NCBI GenBank assembly: GCA_008501785.1 | Contig: QQUD01000609.1 | Span: 1-17,379 of the forward strand | Reading direction: 5' to 3' | Source of the DNA: Chloroflexota bacterium | GTDB taxonomy: Bacteria > Chloroflexota > Anaerolineae > Promineifilales > Promineifilaceae | DNA length: 17,379 bases | Shown: positions 7,135-14,801 of the stretch, piece after piece | Layout of the letters: every line of letters begins with the position of its first letter | Position numbering within the stretch: position 1 is the first letter of the stretch | The notes under the pieces: model-generated | Told to the model about the DNA's origin: nothing | Seen by the model: the letters and a program-made list of their open reading frames with translations, nothing else | Databases searched by the model: none | Position numbers and translations under genes: made by a program

Positions 7135-9285
7135 CTATGAATCGATAGCTGCCAATAGCCGAGAAGCTTCCCAAGCCAGCATTCCCCCTTCAAGAATCGA
7201 CACATTCATACAACCAATGCCTTGCAAGGCATAAGCAGCCCTTCGACTGCGCCGTCCTGTACGGCATACCAACACAATTTGCCGATCATTGGGCAGTTTC
7301 ACATCCTCTGCCAATATCTGTGACAAAGGAATCGACTGGGCCTCCACAATATGCGCTCGCCGAAATTCTCGTGGTTCACGCACATCGACCACAAATGGTG
7401 ATGCCCCATTCGGCTGGTGAATCAGCTCCCAAAGCTTCTGAGAATGAATCGTCATCACACTATCAACGGGTATATCCTTAAACTGTGGAATCCCAATAAC
7501 ATCAATCTGCTTTGGCAAATTTTGACACTCTTTAAACACCCTAAAAGGACATTCATAGATGCACACTGCCGGGTCCAAAACATGATGAAAAATATGACCA
7601 ATCATTTCATCTTCATCAAGAAAATGATCGGCCCCAATAAATTCCTCAAAATGAGCGGATTGTGCTATTTCTCGAACACGTGGGTTCATGCGTACCAGAT
7701 AAACATCACCACCTTTTTCACGATACGCTTTCACAATACTTTCCAGAAAGTGAATCCCACTAAAATCACAATGATTCACATTGTGCAAACGCAATAATAA
7801 ATATCGCTGTTCCGGGTGCTTCGCTGCATAATCAAGAATAAACTCTTCCACATGCTGCACCGCACCAAAATACAAATCGCCCAAAATTTCAATCACCCCT
7901 AGCTGTGGGCATTCATCTCGATCAGGTCGATGAAAAAAGTGGCGGAATTTTTCATCTGGCACAACTGCATGAACTTTGGGTGTACTGGTACGCAAAATAT
8001 ATAGCGTTAGCGAAAGTAAAATGCCAGTTAATACCGCAAATTCAATTGCTAGAAAAAGCGTACCCGTCAACGTAATCACCATGATGATGGCATCGCCACC
8101 CTTGCTCTGCCAAATTCGCTTCATTTCAGGGACATCGATCATGCCGTAAGCTGTCACAATCAAAACGCCAGATAACGCAGTAACAGGTAAATAAGCCGCT
8201 AATGGACCTAATACCAACATGGCAATCAAGACAAAAATGCCCGAAATAAGCGCTGCCACAGGTGTTTGTGCATTGTTGTTAAAGTTTACAGCCGATCTGG
8301 AAAAAGAACCTGCAATCGGATACCCAGAAAAAAGGCCAGACAGCGTATTCGATATGCCCTGGCCAATAAACTCTTGATTACTGTCCAATCGCTGCCCCGT
8401 CTGTGCCGCCATCGAACGCGCAATCGCCATTGATTCCACAAGCCCAATGGAGGCCACAGCTAACGCACCAGCCGACAAACGACTAATCAATTCCAAATCA
8501 AATAAAGGCAAATCAGCTAATGGAGGAAAGCCACTTGGAAGTTGACCAATAACCGCAACCCCAGCCTGGTCTAATCGCAAAAAGAAAACAACCAACGAAG
8601 CAGCAATCATGCTTAATAATGCAACAGGTAGTTTGGGATTGATGCGACGCAAGACCACGATAACAATCATCGTACCAATTCCGATTTGAGCTGATGGCAT
8701 ATGCGTTTGGGCAATATTCTGGGCGACACTAAAGGGGGTCACGTATGTTTTTGAATCGGGTAAAGATAATCCTAGCAGTGGCTCTAACTGTTTAATGGCG
8801 ATTAAAATACCGGCACCCACTGTAAACCCAACAATTACTGAATGAGATACAAAATTAACAAGTACCCCAAGGCGAATGAGTCCTAATACCGTTTGAAAAA
8901 TACCCACCATCACGGCCATGACACCAGCGGCAATTGCAAATTCGGCCGTTCCTGCTGGCACAGCGCCTGACAGACCACTAAAAACCATCAACGAGATGGC
9001 ATTAGCCGGTCCAGTATGCATTTGATTAGACGATCCCCATAAGGCACCAAAAATGGCACCAATTACGGCCGAATACAACCCCATTTGGGGTGGCAAATCG
9101 GCCACAATTGAAAAGGCAATCGCTTGCGGCAGCAAAATAACAGCGACAGTTAGCCCAGCAATCAAATCTGGGCGAAAATTGGCGCGATCATATTCCCGAA
9201 ACAAGCGGACAGGGCGTCTTAAATAGTGAATTGTAGGCTGCAAGGCTTTGCGGAAGTTTATTTTGTTTTCGGCAGATGCAATCAT
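7135..9285 (-). CDS. SulP-family anion transporter with STAS and C-terminal rhodanese domains
   Basis: The protein is 716 residues from the ATG at 9285, with GGAGAG about 8 nt before it. Residues 30-440 are a polytopic SulP/SLC26-type domain (IAGLTVAVILLPQAIAFSI; SHSVIVGFTVGAGILIAI). A STAS domain follows at about 465-570, with the DFSG motif (507-510, Ser509) that aligns with the phosphorylatable loop of anti-sigma-antagonist relatives. A linker with three cysteines follows, CIYECPFRVFKEC (Cys575, 579, 587). Last is a rhodanese domain at about 605-716 with VVDVREPREF and the active-site loop CRTGRRS (Cys674). SulP proteins move sulfate, bicarbonate or other anions; the rhodanese suggests coupling to sulfur handling, so sulfate or a related oxyanion is a reasonable guess. 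A promoter lies at 9427-9455, leaving a leader of about 135 nt. Bases 9286-9426 show no other feature. Confidence 0.92.
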   Translation of the reverse strand: MIASAENKINFRKALQPTIHYLRRPVRLFREYDRANFRPDLIAGLTVAVILLPQAIAFSIVADLPPQMGLYSAVIGAIFGALWGSSNQMHTGPANAISLMVFSGLSGAVPAGTAEFAIAAGVMAVMVGIFQTVLGLIRLGVLVNFVSHSVIVGFTVGAGILIAIKQLEPLLGLSLPDSKTYVTPFSVAQNIAQTHMPSAQIGIGTMIVIVVLRRINPKLPVALLSMIAASLVVFFLRLDQAGVAVIGQLPSGFPPLADLPLFDLELISRLSAGALAVASIGLVESMAIARSMAAQTGQRLDSNQEFIGQGISNTLSGLFSGYPIAGSFSRSAVNFNNNAQTPVAALISGIFVLIAMLVLGPLAAYLPVTALSGVLIVTAYGMIDVPEMKRIWQSKGGDAIIMVITLTGTLFLAIEFAVLTGILLSLTLYILRTSTPKVHAVVPDEKFRHFFHRPDRDECPQLGVIEILGDLYFGAVQHVEEFILDYAAKHPEQRYLLLRLHNVNHCDFSGIHFLESIVKAYREKGGDVYLVRMNPRVREIAQSAHFEEFIGADHFLDEDEMIGHIFHHVLDPAVCIYECPFRVFKECQNLPKQIDVIGIPQFKDIPVDSVMTIHSQKLWELIHQPNGASPFVVDVREPREFRRAHIVEAQSIPLSQILAEDVKLPNDRQIVLVCRTGRRSRRAAYALQGIGCMNVSILEGGMLAWEASRLLAAIDS

Positions 9286-9426
9286 TGGCGTCTCTCCTCA
9301 TCTCATCAGTCGTGCTTTTACGCCAGGGTGAAAAATAGTTTGTTCACAGCAGATGGTTAGTTATTTTTTGTTGGACACACTTATTAACTTATCGCAACAC
9401 AAATTCACTGCTAATATCGTTTTTAA

Positions 9427-9455
9427 AGTGTACGATGGAGCAAAAAACCCGTCAA
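9427..9455 (-). promoter_or_regulatory. Promoter of sulP (TTGACG - 17 bp - TACACT)
   Basis: On the minus strand, TTGACG (9450-9455) and TACACT (9427-9432) are separated by exactly 17 bp. The predicted start is near 9420. It should drive sulP and probably the glpX-like gene. Confidence 0.55.
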
Positions 9456-9493
9456 GGTAAGCTAACCAGATATTAGTTTGTTTCGAGAATGAC

Positions 9494-10153
9494 TTAGGCT
9501 GGTGGGGTAGAAAGTGGGGGAGGCGTTTGATAATCTAGTATGAAATAGGGATAAACGTTTATGATTGTAGTTTCGTCGTAGCGGGATACACGAACAGTGT
9601 TGTGGCGATAAATATGTATATGCCCATGAAGCATATAGGTTGGTTTAAACCATTCTAAAAATGACAAAAATATCTTGAAACCAGTGTGGGGTAAGTCGGG
9701 TTTGTCGTGGATACCAAATGGGGGGGAATGAGCCACCAGTATGTCGAGATAACGGCCGTATTTCACCCTGTTCCTTAACAACCGGGGCAATAACCGCCCA
9801 ATGTTCGTCCGCATCTCCGCTTCCGTGTACATATACGGCCGATTGGGACGATACCGCATCGACCCCTCCAAACCGGCCATCAACAAACCTTTCATGTGAA
9901 CAGTTCGTGCATGAATATCCTTGCCACCTTTCACCTCAGTCAGCACGCGACCTTCAACCGTGTATTGCGGCCCTTTGTCGTGATTACCCAGCACATACAC
10001 CATACGGTGATCAAATGACGAAACCAAAAATTCTAAATAATAAAACGGCAAGTCACCACACCCAATAAGCATATCAATGTTGGGATAAAGCGTTTTAACA
10101 TTGCTGCAATACAGATTGTCAACAACCTTGTCACTTACCGCTAATATTTTCAT
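9494..10153 (-). CDS. Calcineurin-like metallophosphoesterase
   Basis: The protein is 219 residues from the ATG at 10153, whose ATGA overlaps the TGA stop of the preceding gene by 4 bp. An in-frame GTG at 10165 is less likely. Conserved phosphoesterase blocks are present: GCGDLP (Gly33, Asp34), GNHD (56-59), HSPP (His142) and GHIH (177-180). Motif I, normally Asp-x-His, reads Asp8-Lys-Val10, so the first metal-binding His is missing. The substrate cannot be predicted; members act on phosphomonoesters, phosphodiesters or nucleotides. The proline-rich tail (QTPPPLSTPPA) looks disordered. The 4-bp overlap suggests translational coupling to the MazG-like gene, pointing to a role in nucleotide metabolism or quality control. 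No transmembrane segment is seen. Confidence 0.85.
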   Translation of the reverse strand: MKILAVSDKVVDNLYCSNVKTLYPNIDMLIGCGDLPFYYLEFLVSSFDHRMVYVLGNHDKGPQYTVEGRVLTEVKGGKDIHARTVHMKGLLMAGLEGSMRYRPNRPYMYTEAEMRTNIGRLLPRLLRNRVKYGRYLDILVAHSPPFGIHDKPDLPHTGFKIFLSFLEWFKPTYMLHGHIHIYRHNTVRVSRYDETTIINVYPYFILDYQTPPPLSTPPA

Positions 10154-10455
10154 GGGGTAGGCCACTCGCGTTCATGATTTAAAGCCAGCTTATCTAAAAT
10201 CGCCTGCTCAAGATCAATACCTGTGATACTGGCAAGCTGCATCAAATACAAAGCCACATCTGCCAATTCACCGGCAAAATCTTCTTTATCTTTAATTGTT
10301 TCGCGCCATTGGAAATGCTCTAAAACTTCGGCGGCTTCAATCGCCAGAGAGGCCGCTAAATTGCGAGGGGTTTGTGGTTTGGGGGAATCAGGGGCATACC
10401 ATCCTTTACTGTCAACAAAGTGGTGCATCCGTGATTCAAGTTCTTTTAATTCCAT
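10150..10455 (-). CDS. MazG-like nucleotide pyrophosphohydrolase
   Basis: The protein is 101 residues, typical of the short single-domain all-alpha NTP pyrophosphatases related to MazG and to dCTPase (RS21-C6). The metal-binding signature is complete, with EAAE (Glu40, Glu43) and ELAD (Glu63, Asp66). Such enzymes cleave (d)NTPs, often damaged or non-canonical ones, to NMP and pyrophosphate. The N-terminal Trp19 and the SLAIEAAEVLEHFQW block match the family. No convincing ribosome site precedes the ATG. The gene overlaps the metallophosphoesterase gene downstream and follows the gap terminators. A promoter was not found with confidence. Confidence 0.88.
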   Translation of the reverse strand: MELKELESRMHHFVDSKGWYAPDSPKPQTPRNLAASLAIEAAEVLEHFQWRETIKDKEDFAGELADVALYLMQLASITGIDLEQAILDKLALNHEREWPTP

Positions 10456-10490
10456 ATTGTATTGCGATTAGTAAACCGCACATGGATTTC

Positions 10491-10520
10491 AAAAAAGGCA
10501 AGCCGCAACCGGTGCGGCTT
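10491..10520 (-). terminator. Second Rho-independent terminator after gap
   Basis: On the minus strand, AAGCCGCA - loop - TGCGGCTT (10500-10520) is followed, after three bases, by a run of six T (10491-10496). It lies directly downstream of the first gap terminator and about 35 bp before the MazG-like ATG. Confidence 0.65.
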
Positions 10521-10525
10521 ACTAT

Positions 10526-10575
10526 AAAAATTGACGGTTTACGATTCTCTTCTCAGCACAATCGTAAACCGTCAA
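10526..10575 (-). terminator. Rho-independent terminator of gap
   Basis: Perfect 16-bp arms TTGACGGTTTACGATT (10531-10546) and AATCGTAAACCGTCAA (10560-10575) enclose a 13-nt loop. On the minus strand the stem is followed by five T (10526-10530). It starts 17 bp after the gap stop codon. A partial extra copy of the arm, CGTCAATTTTT, lies at 10584-10594 across the stop codon. Confidence 0.8.
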
Positions 10576-10592
10576 TCCAAAATCGTCAATTT

Positions 10593-11609
10593 TTAGAGAC
10601 GTTCTGCAACAAAAGCAGTCAAGTCAGCCAAACGTGAAGCGTAACCCCATTCATTGTCGTACCAGGTCACAACTTTCACCATGTTGCCGTCCATCACGTC
10701 TGTGGACAGTGCATCAACGGTAGAAGATGCTGGGAAGCCAATGAAGTCACTGGAAACGAGTGGTTCTTCGGTGTACTCCAAAACTTTACCCAACCAGCCT
10801 TCGCCTTCGGATGCAGCTTTGAATGCCGCGTTAACTTCTGCAATCGTCACATCTTTATCAAGCTCTGCGGTCAAGTCAACAACAGAAACGGTTACGGTTG
10901 GCACACGGAATGCCATCCCATTGATTTTGCCGTTCAATTCTGGCAATACCATACCAACCGCTTTGGCTGCGCCAGTGGTGGTAGGGATAATGTTTGCGCT
11001 GGCAGTACGAGCACGACGCAAATTTTTACCAGCAACATCTAAAATTGCCTGTCCATTGGTAATGGAATGAATCGTAGTCATCAATGCGCGTTTGATACCG
11101 AATTGCTCGTGCAGCACTTTTGCGGCCGGAGCTAAACAGTTGGTGGTACAGCTTGCATTTGAAATAACGTGCTGAGTTGCTGAATCGTATGTTTCTTCGT
11201 TTACGCCCAATACAAACGTACCATCGACGCCTTTACCTGGTGCAGAAAGGAGCACTTTTTTAGCGCCACCTTCGAGGTGTTTGCTAGCGCTTGCTTTGTC
11301 GAGGAAAATGCCTGTGCATTCCAAAACAATGTCTACACCCAATTCGCCCCAGGGCAGTTTGGCAGGATCACGTTCGGCATAACTCTTTAGCAGTTCGCCA
11401 TCAACGTACATGTTGCCGTCGATTGCTTCAACTTTGCCGGGGAAACGGCCGTAAGTCGAATCATATTTTAATAAATGTGCATTGGTTTCAACTGGCATCA
11501 AGTCATTGATAGCTTCAACGTCCAAAACGCCCTTGTAATCTTCGTAAATTGCTTTGAATACCTGGCGGCCAATGCGGCCAAACCCATTAATACCAACTTT
11601 GATAGTCAT
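10593..11609 (-). CDS. gap: Type I glyceraldehyde-3-phosphate dehydrogenase (NAD-dependent)
   Basis: The protein is 338 residues from the ATG at 11609, chosen because AAGGAG lies about 8 nt before it and [15 protein letters not shown] is the usual N-terminus. The frame extends upstream to 11642 without support. The Rossmann motif GINGFGRIG is at residues 6-14. The catalytic Cys154 is in SNASCTTNC and the general-base His181 in TTIHS. The block EAINDLMP suggests NAD rather than NADP preference. The enzyme oxidatively phosphorylates glyceraldehyde-3-phosphate in glycolysis and runs in reverse in gluconeogenesis; it is cytosolic. The usual TND after HSxTN reads TNG here, a small departure. It lies 102 bp after yvcK on the same strand and is closed by two terminators. 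Confidence 0.97.
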   Translation of the reverse strand: MTIKVGINGFGRIGRQVFKAIYEDYKGVLDVEAINDLMPVETNAHLLKYDSTYGRFPGKVEAIDGNMYVDGELLKSYAERDPAKLPWGELGVDIVLECTGIFLDKASASKHLEGGAKKVLLSAPGKGVDGTFVLGVNEETYDSATQHVISNASCTTNCLAPAAKVLHEQFGIKRALMTTIHSITNGQAILDVAGKNLRRARTASANIIPTTTGAAKAVGMVLPELNGKINGMAFRVPTVTVSVVDLTAELDKDVTIAEVNAAFKAASEGEGWLGKVLEYTEEPLVSSDFIGFPASSTVDALSTDVMDGNMVKVVTWYDNEWGYASRLADLTAFVAERL

Positions 11610-11671
11610 ACATCTCTCCTTGATTTGAATCTTAGTACGCACCCATTTTACATGGTTTATGCGCCTTGTGG

Positions 11672-11710
11672 TGCGTCAAATGTCATCGTTTACAAATGAC
11701 GATTGACGCA
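11672..11710. repeat. Imperfect hairpin between yvcK and gap
   Basis: TGCGTCAA/TTGACGCA (11672-11679 with 11703-11710) and GTCAT/ATGAC (11682-11686 with 11696-11700) form a stem with a small internal bulge and a 9-nt loop. It starts 1 bp after the yvcK stop. No T-run follows on the minus strand, so it may be a weak terminator or a processing site rather than a full stop. Confidence 0.55.
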
Positions 11711-11711
11711 A

Positions 11712-12692
11712 CTATGACAACAATTTAATAACGGCTTGTGCTAGTTTCGCGCTGTCGTGTCGCCAGGGAAATACTTCATCAACTAAATCGGCCGTTACCA
11801 GCTTCAGTCTCGGTGATGGCGTAGGTTGCACATAAACTGTATTGCCACCACCCCGATTCGGTGGAATAGAAAGGTTGTCATTAGCCAATGCCATATCCAG
11901 GCATTCAGTGGGAATGTGGTCTAATAACGTGGCTACATGATCAGCCACACTGTAATTATCCGTCTCTCCGGGCTGTGTGGCAAGATTACATAGATAAATC
12001 TTCTTTGCGCGAGTGTGTCGCAGCGCTTCAGATAGGTCAGGAACCAACAAATTCGGCAAAATACTCGTGTATAAACTGCCCGGTCCCATCACAATCAGGT
12101 CGGCCTGGAAAATCGCTTTTAATGCCGGAGGATAGGCACGAACGTTTTCTGGTTGGAGGAAGACTTTTTGAATACGGCCGTTTACCTCAGGTATCGCCGA
12201 CTCGCCCACAACTTGCTGCACCCCCTCCTCTGTCAAAATATCAGCCACCAACGCTACATCCTCAAGCGTAGACGGCAGCACACGACCTTGCATCGCCAAT
12301 ACCCGTTCTGCCGCCAATAATGCTTCGTCAAAACTGCCGGTCACGCCTGCCAATGCAGCCAACAGCAAATTCCCAAATGCATGGCCGCGCAGTTCGCTGT
12401 TGCCATTGTTTCCGACATTCCCGCCAAAGCGATATTGCAACACCTGCGTCATTAACGCCTCGTCGCGGGCTAGTGCCGCAATATTGTTTCGAAAATCTCC
12501 AGGCGGCAGCACGCCCAATTCGCGTCGCAGCCGACCACTGCTGCCACCATCATCTGCGACCGTCACAATGGCAGTAATATTGTCTGTATATTGTTTGATG
12601 CCACGCAAAAAACTAGGCATCCCAGTGCCACCACCAATCGCAACGATTTTCGGTCCACGACGGCGGCTATGCATGGCGTTTGTTTCTGTCAT
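11712..12692 (-). CDS. yvcK: YvcK/CofD-like protein (gluconeogenesis and morphology factor)
   Basis: The protein is 326 residues from the ATG at 12692, which has AGGAG 6 nt before it; an in-frame TTG at 12710 includes that ribosome site and is unlikely to be used. The N-terminal KIVAIGGGTGMPSFLRGIK, the TVADDGGSSGRLRRELGVLPPGD block and LVMGPGSLYTSILPNLLV-like segment (IVMGPGSLYTSI) are hallmarks of the YvcK branch of the CofD-like fold, which binds UDP-sugars such as UDP-GlcNAc. In Bacillus and Listeria YvcK is needed for growth on gluconeogenic carbon and for normal cell wall and shape. The usual neighbours rapZ (yvcJ) and whiA (yvcL) are not adjacent here; gap follows instead. It has a strong upstream promoter at 12743-12771. 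Confidence 0.95.
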   Translation of the reverse strand: MTETNAMHSRRRGPKIVAIGGGTGMPSFLRGIKQYTDNITAIVTVADDGGSSGRLRRELGVLPPGDFRNNIAALARDEALMTQVLQYRFGGNVGNNGNSELRGHAFGNLLLAALAGVTGSFDEALLAAERVLAMQGRVLPSTLEDVALVADILTEEGVQQVVGESAIPEVNGRIQKVFLQPENVRAYPPALKAIFQADLIVMGPGSLYTSILPNLLVPDLSEALRHTRAKKIYLCNLATQPGETDNYSVADHVATLLDHIPTECLDMALANDNLSIPPNRGGGNTVYVQPTPSPRLKLVTADLVDEVFPWRHDSAKLAQAVIKLLS

Positions 12693-12742
12693 GTCAATCT
12701 CCTGGGTCAAAACGTGACCACCAGATTTTTCATACCGGGTGG

Positions 12743-12771
12743 ATTCTAACAGTCCATAGATCGCCCGTCAA
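12743..12771 (-). promoter_or_regulatory. Promoter of yvcK (TTGACG - 17 bp - TAGAAT, extended -10)
   Basis: On the minus strand, the -35 TTGACG (12766-12771) and -10 TAGAAT (12743-12748) are separated by 17 bp, and TGT immediately precedes the -10 box. The start is predicted near 12736, giving a leader of about 44 nt. The promoter directly abuts the inverted repeat at 12773-12844. Confidence 0.65.
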
Positions 12772-12772
12772 A

Positions 12773-12844
12773 GCCGTAGTTACGATTTCCGAATCGCGTA
12801 TTATTTGACAGGCTTGGGAGCGATTCGGAAATCGCGGCTACGGC
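12773..12844. repeat. 25-bp inverted repeat in the divergent yvcK / cytidylyltransferase intergenic region
   Basis: Arms at 12773-12797 and 12820-12844 match at 22 of 25 positions (GCCGTAG, a 3-base mismatch, then CGATTTCCGAATCGC) around a 22-nt loop. Within each arm GATTTCCGAATC is also near-palindromic. It lies between two divergent promoters. It could be a dispersed repeat or a shared regulatory element; only one copy is in the window. Confidence 0.75.
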
Positions 12845-12894
12845 AAATAAAATCCCTAAAATTAAAAACCCTGGTGGCAGGGCGTATTTGCCTG

Positions 12895-12903
12895 TGTTAT
12901 GAT
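12895..12903 (+). promoter_or_regulatory. Candidate extended -10 promoter of the CDP-sugar cassette
   Basis: TGTTATGAT is a TGn-extended -10 box (TATGAT at 12898-12903). The -35 region 17 bp upstream (12875-12880, TGGCAG) is weak, as is common with extended -10 boxes. The start would be near 12910, about 35 nt before the proposed TTG start. Confidence 0.4.
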
Positions 12904-12944
12904 CATTTTTGCAAAAACGAATTAAATGGTTGGAGATAAGAATT

Positions 12945-13745
12945 TTGGAAAATATCCCGGTTGTTATTGTATGTGGTGGCAGTGGTACGCGCATGGGAGA
13001 CACGATGCGCAAAAAGGAATTGATTGATATTGGTGGACGGCCGTTACTTTGGCATGTCATGCGTATCTTTTCTGCTTATAATCACAATCGTTTCATACTG
13101 GCGCTTGGTCATCATGGCGATCAGATCAGGCGCTACTTTCTTGAATACGAAGCAATGACGCGTGATACAACCATTTTTCTGGCTCCTAATGAAGATGGAA
13201 ACGACCGTCCCCACCTCACCGTTCAACGAGAACATCACCACGCCCCCTGGGAAGTGTCACTGGTTGATACCGGCCTGGATACTGAAAAAGCGGCAAGGGT
13301 GGCTCGGTTGGCAGATTATTTGGGAAACGGCCGTTTCTTTGTCGCCTACGGTGAAGCGGTGGCAAATATCGACCTAAATGCTTTGGTCGCCTTCCACGAT
13401 TCCCACGGCAAACAAGCCACCATCACTGGCGTTCGCTTCAACTCCCAATATGGCAAAATCGATGCCGACGATGATGGCACTATTTCTGGATTTATCGAAA
13501 AACCACGCTTACCTTACCGGATCAACGGTGGTTTTATGCTATTTGAAAACAGTGTCCTCAAGCTTATCCAAGAGCGGCTGCACGATGGCTTAGAGTTAGA
13601 AGGTGAAATCCTTCCTTACCTGGCCACACAAAACGAGCTGGCTCTTTACCGGCACGACGGCTATTGGCAATCGATGAAAACGCTGAAAGAAGCACTCGTT
13701 CTCAAAGAAGCATGGCAAAAAGATAAACCATGGCAAGTCTGGTAA
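12945..13745 (+). CDS. rfbF: Glucose-1-phosphate cytidylyltransferase-like nucleotidyltransferase
   Basis: The protein is 266 residues. A TTG start at 12945 is proposed because GGAG lies about 9 nt before it and the next residues (ENIPVVIVCGGSGTRM) are the nucleotidyltransferase N-terminus; no ATG fits. RfbF-like landmarks follow in order: GGSGTRM (11-17), IDIGGRPLLWHVMR, the HHHAPWEVSLVDTGLDTEKAAR region, AYGEAVANIDL, INGGFMLF and a C-terminal GYWQSMKTLKEALVL. These match CTP:glucose-1-phosphate cytidylyltransferases, which make CDP-glucose. The family YGDGVADID segment reads YGEAVANID, so a probable metal-binding Asp is Glu. It is the first gene of a three-gene cassette, 13 bp from the next. 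It carries a 14-bp GAAACGGCCGTTTC site, read Asn-Gly-Arg-Phe. Confidence 0.82.
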   Translation: MENIPVVIVCGGSGTRMGDTMRKKELIDIGGRPLLWHVMRIFSAYNHNRFILALGHHGDQIRRYFLEYEAMTRDTTIFLAPNEDGNDRPHLTVQREHHHAPWEVSLVDTGLDTEKAARVARLADYLGNGRFFVAYGEAVANIDLNALVAFHDSHGKQATITGVRFNSQYGKIDADDDGTISGFIEKPRLPYRINGGFMLFENSVLKLIQERLHDGLELEGEILPYLATQNELALYRHDGYWQSMKTLKEALVLKEAWQKDKPWQVW

Positions 13746-13758
13746 CGGAGAAAACAAG

Positions 13759-14736
13759 TTGACGAACAGATTTTGGCAAGACAAGCGGGTATTGATTACA
13801 GGATGCACTGGATTTTTGGGGTCGTGGTTAACGGCCGTTTTACTCAACATGGGCGCAGACATTGTCGGGTTAATTCGAGACGATGTCCCTCAATCACAGC
13901 TCGTTCGCTCTGGCAACATTCACCGCATCAAAGTTGTACGTGGTGAATTGTGTGATTATCCGCTGCTCGTGCGCACCATTGCCGAATACGAAATCAATAC
14001 AATTTTCCACCTGGCCGCCCAAACCATCGTTGGCATTGCCAACCGGTCGCCCATGTCCACATTTGAGACCAATATTCGCGGTTCCTGGATGTTGATGGAA
14101 GCCGCTCGCCAACAGCCAACTGTAAAGGCAATGGTCATTGCTGGTAGTGAAAAAGCATATGGCGATTTAACGCCGCCACCTTTTCGAGAAGAGTTTTCGC
14201 TGCAAGGGCGTCATCCTTATGACGTTTCCAAAAGCTGTGCCGATTTAATCGGGCAATGTTATGCGTATTCATATGGATTACCCGTTTCCATCACCCGCTG
14301 CTCAAATTTATATGGTGGCGGCGATCTCAATTGGAACCGGCTGCTTCCCGGCACGATTCGCAGCGTGCTGCGTGGGGAACGGCCGATTATCCGCTCCGAC
14401 GGCACCTTTAAACGCGATTACTTATTTGTAGAAGATGCGGTCTCTGGCTATCTAATGATTGCCGAGCAGCTTGGCCAGGGCAAACTAGCTGGCGAAACAT
14501 TTAATTTTGGCTGGGGCAAACCCAACTCAGCCCTCGATGTCGTAAACACCATCATCAAAGTGTCTAATTATCCCAACTTAGAACCCATCATCCTCGATGA
14601 AGTCAAAAACGAAATCAAGGACGAATATCTGAGCGCCGACAAAGCCAGACAAACCCTCGGTTGGCAGCCCGCCGATACACTGGAAACGGGTATTGCCAAG
14701 ACAATGGCCTGGTATCGGGAGTTTTTGGGGTTATAG
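13759..14736 (+). CDS. rfbG: CDP-glucose 4,6-dehydratase-like extended SDR
   Basis: The protein is 325 residues from a TTG start at 13759, with GGAG about 9 nt upstream and 13 bp after the cytidylyltransferase stop. The start FWQDKRVLITGCTGFLGSWL, with the NAD-binding GxxGxxG at residues 15-21, matches CDP-glucose 4,6-dehydratases. Tyr154 and Lys158 form the YxxxK motif (YDVSK). Ser130-Glu131-Lys132 takes the place of the usual Ser/Thr-Asp-Lys, so a catalytic Asp may be Glu. The segment SNLYGGGDLNWNRLLPGTIR and the IRSDGTFKRDYLFVEDAV block are typical of this group. It should convert CDP-glucose to CDP-4-keto-6-deoxyglucose, the branch point for unusual deoxysugars; a GDP- or dTDP-sugar substrate cannot be excluded. 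The stop codon is the first base pairs of an inverted repeat. One palindrome at 13830 is read Thr-Ala-Val. Confidence 0.8.
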   Translation: MTNRFWQDKRVLITGCTGFLGSWLTAVLLNMGADIVGLIRDDVPQSQLVRSGNIHRIKVVRGELCDYPLLVRTIAEYEINTIFHLAAQTIVGIANRSPMSTFETNIRGSWMLMEAARQQPTVKAMVIAGSEKAYGDLTPPPFREEFSLQGRHPYDVSKSCADLIGQCYAYSYGLPVSITRCSNLYGGGDLNWNRLLPGTIRSVLRGERPIIRSDGTFKRDYLFVEDAVSGYLMIAEQLGQGKLAGETFNFGWGKPNSALDVVNTIIKVSNYPNLEPIILDEVKNEIKDEYLSADKARQTLGWQPADTLETGIAKTMAWYREFLGL

Positions 14737-14788
14737 GTATCAGGTATCAGGCATCAGCCAAAAAGCTGAAACCTGATACCTGACACCT
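14735..14788. repeat. 24-bp inverted repeat starting in the stop codon of the dehydratase gene
   Basis: Arms at 14735-14758 and 14765-14788 match at 21 of 24 positions with a 6-nt loop (CAAAAA). The left arm holds a direct repeat of GGTATCA. The arm begins within the TAG stop (14734-14736) and the right arm ends 13 bp before the next ATG. There is no T-run, so read-through into the next gene is plausible, with the hairpin acting as an mRNA stability or attenuation element or a dispersed repeat. Confidence 0.8.
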
Positions 14789-14801
14789 AACAGCTTTCCT
14801 T

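Noticed and set aside
11609..11720. A separate promoter for gap
   Set aside because: TTGACG and TAAAAT are present on the minus strand but 23 bp apart, too far for a normal promoter; transcription from yvcK may suffice.
12909..12944. Earlier TTG start of the cytidylyltransferase
   Set aside because: It lies at the predicted transcript start and has no ribosome site; the TTG at 12945 has GGAG and gives the family N-terminus.
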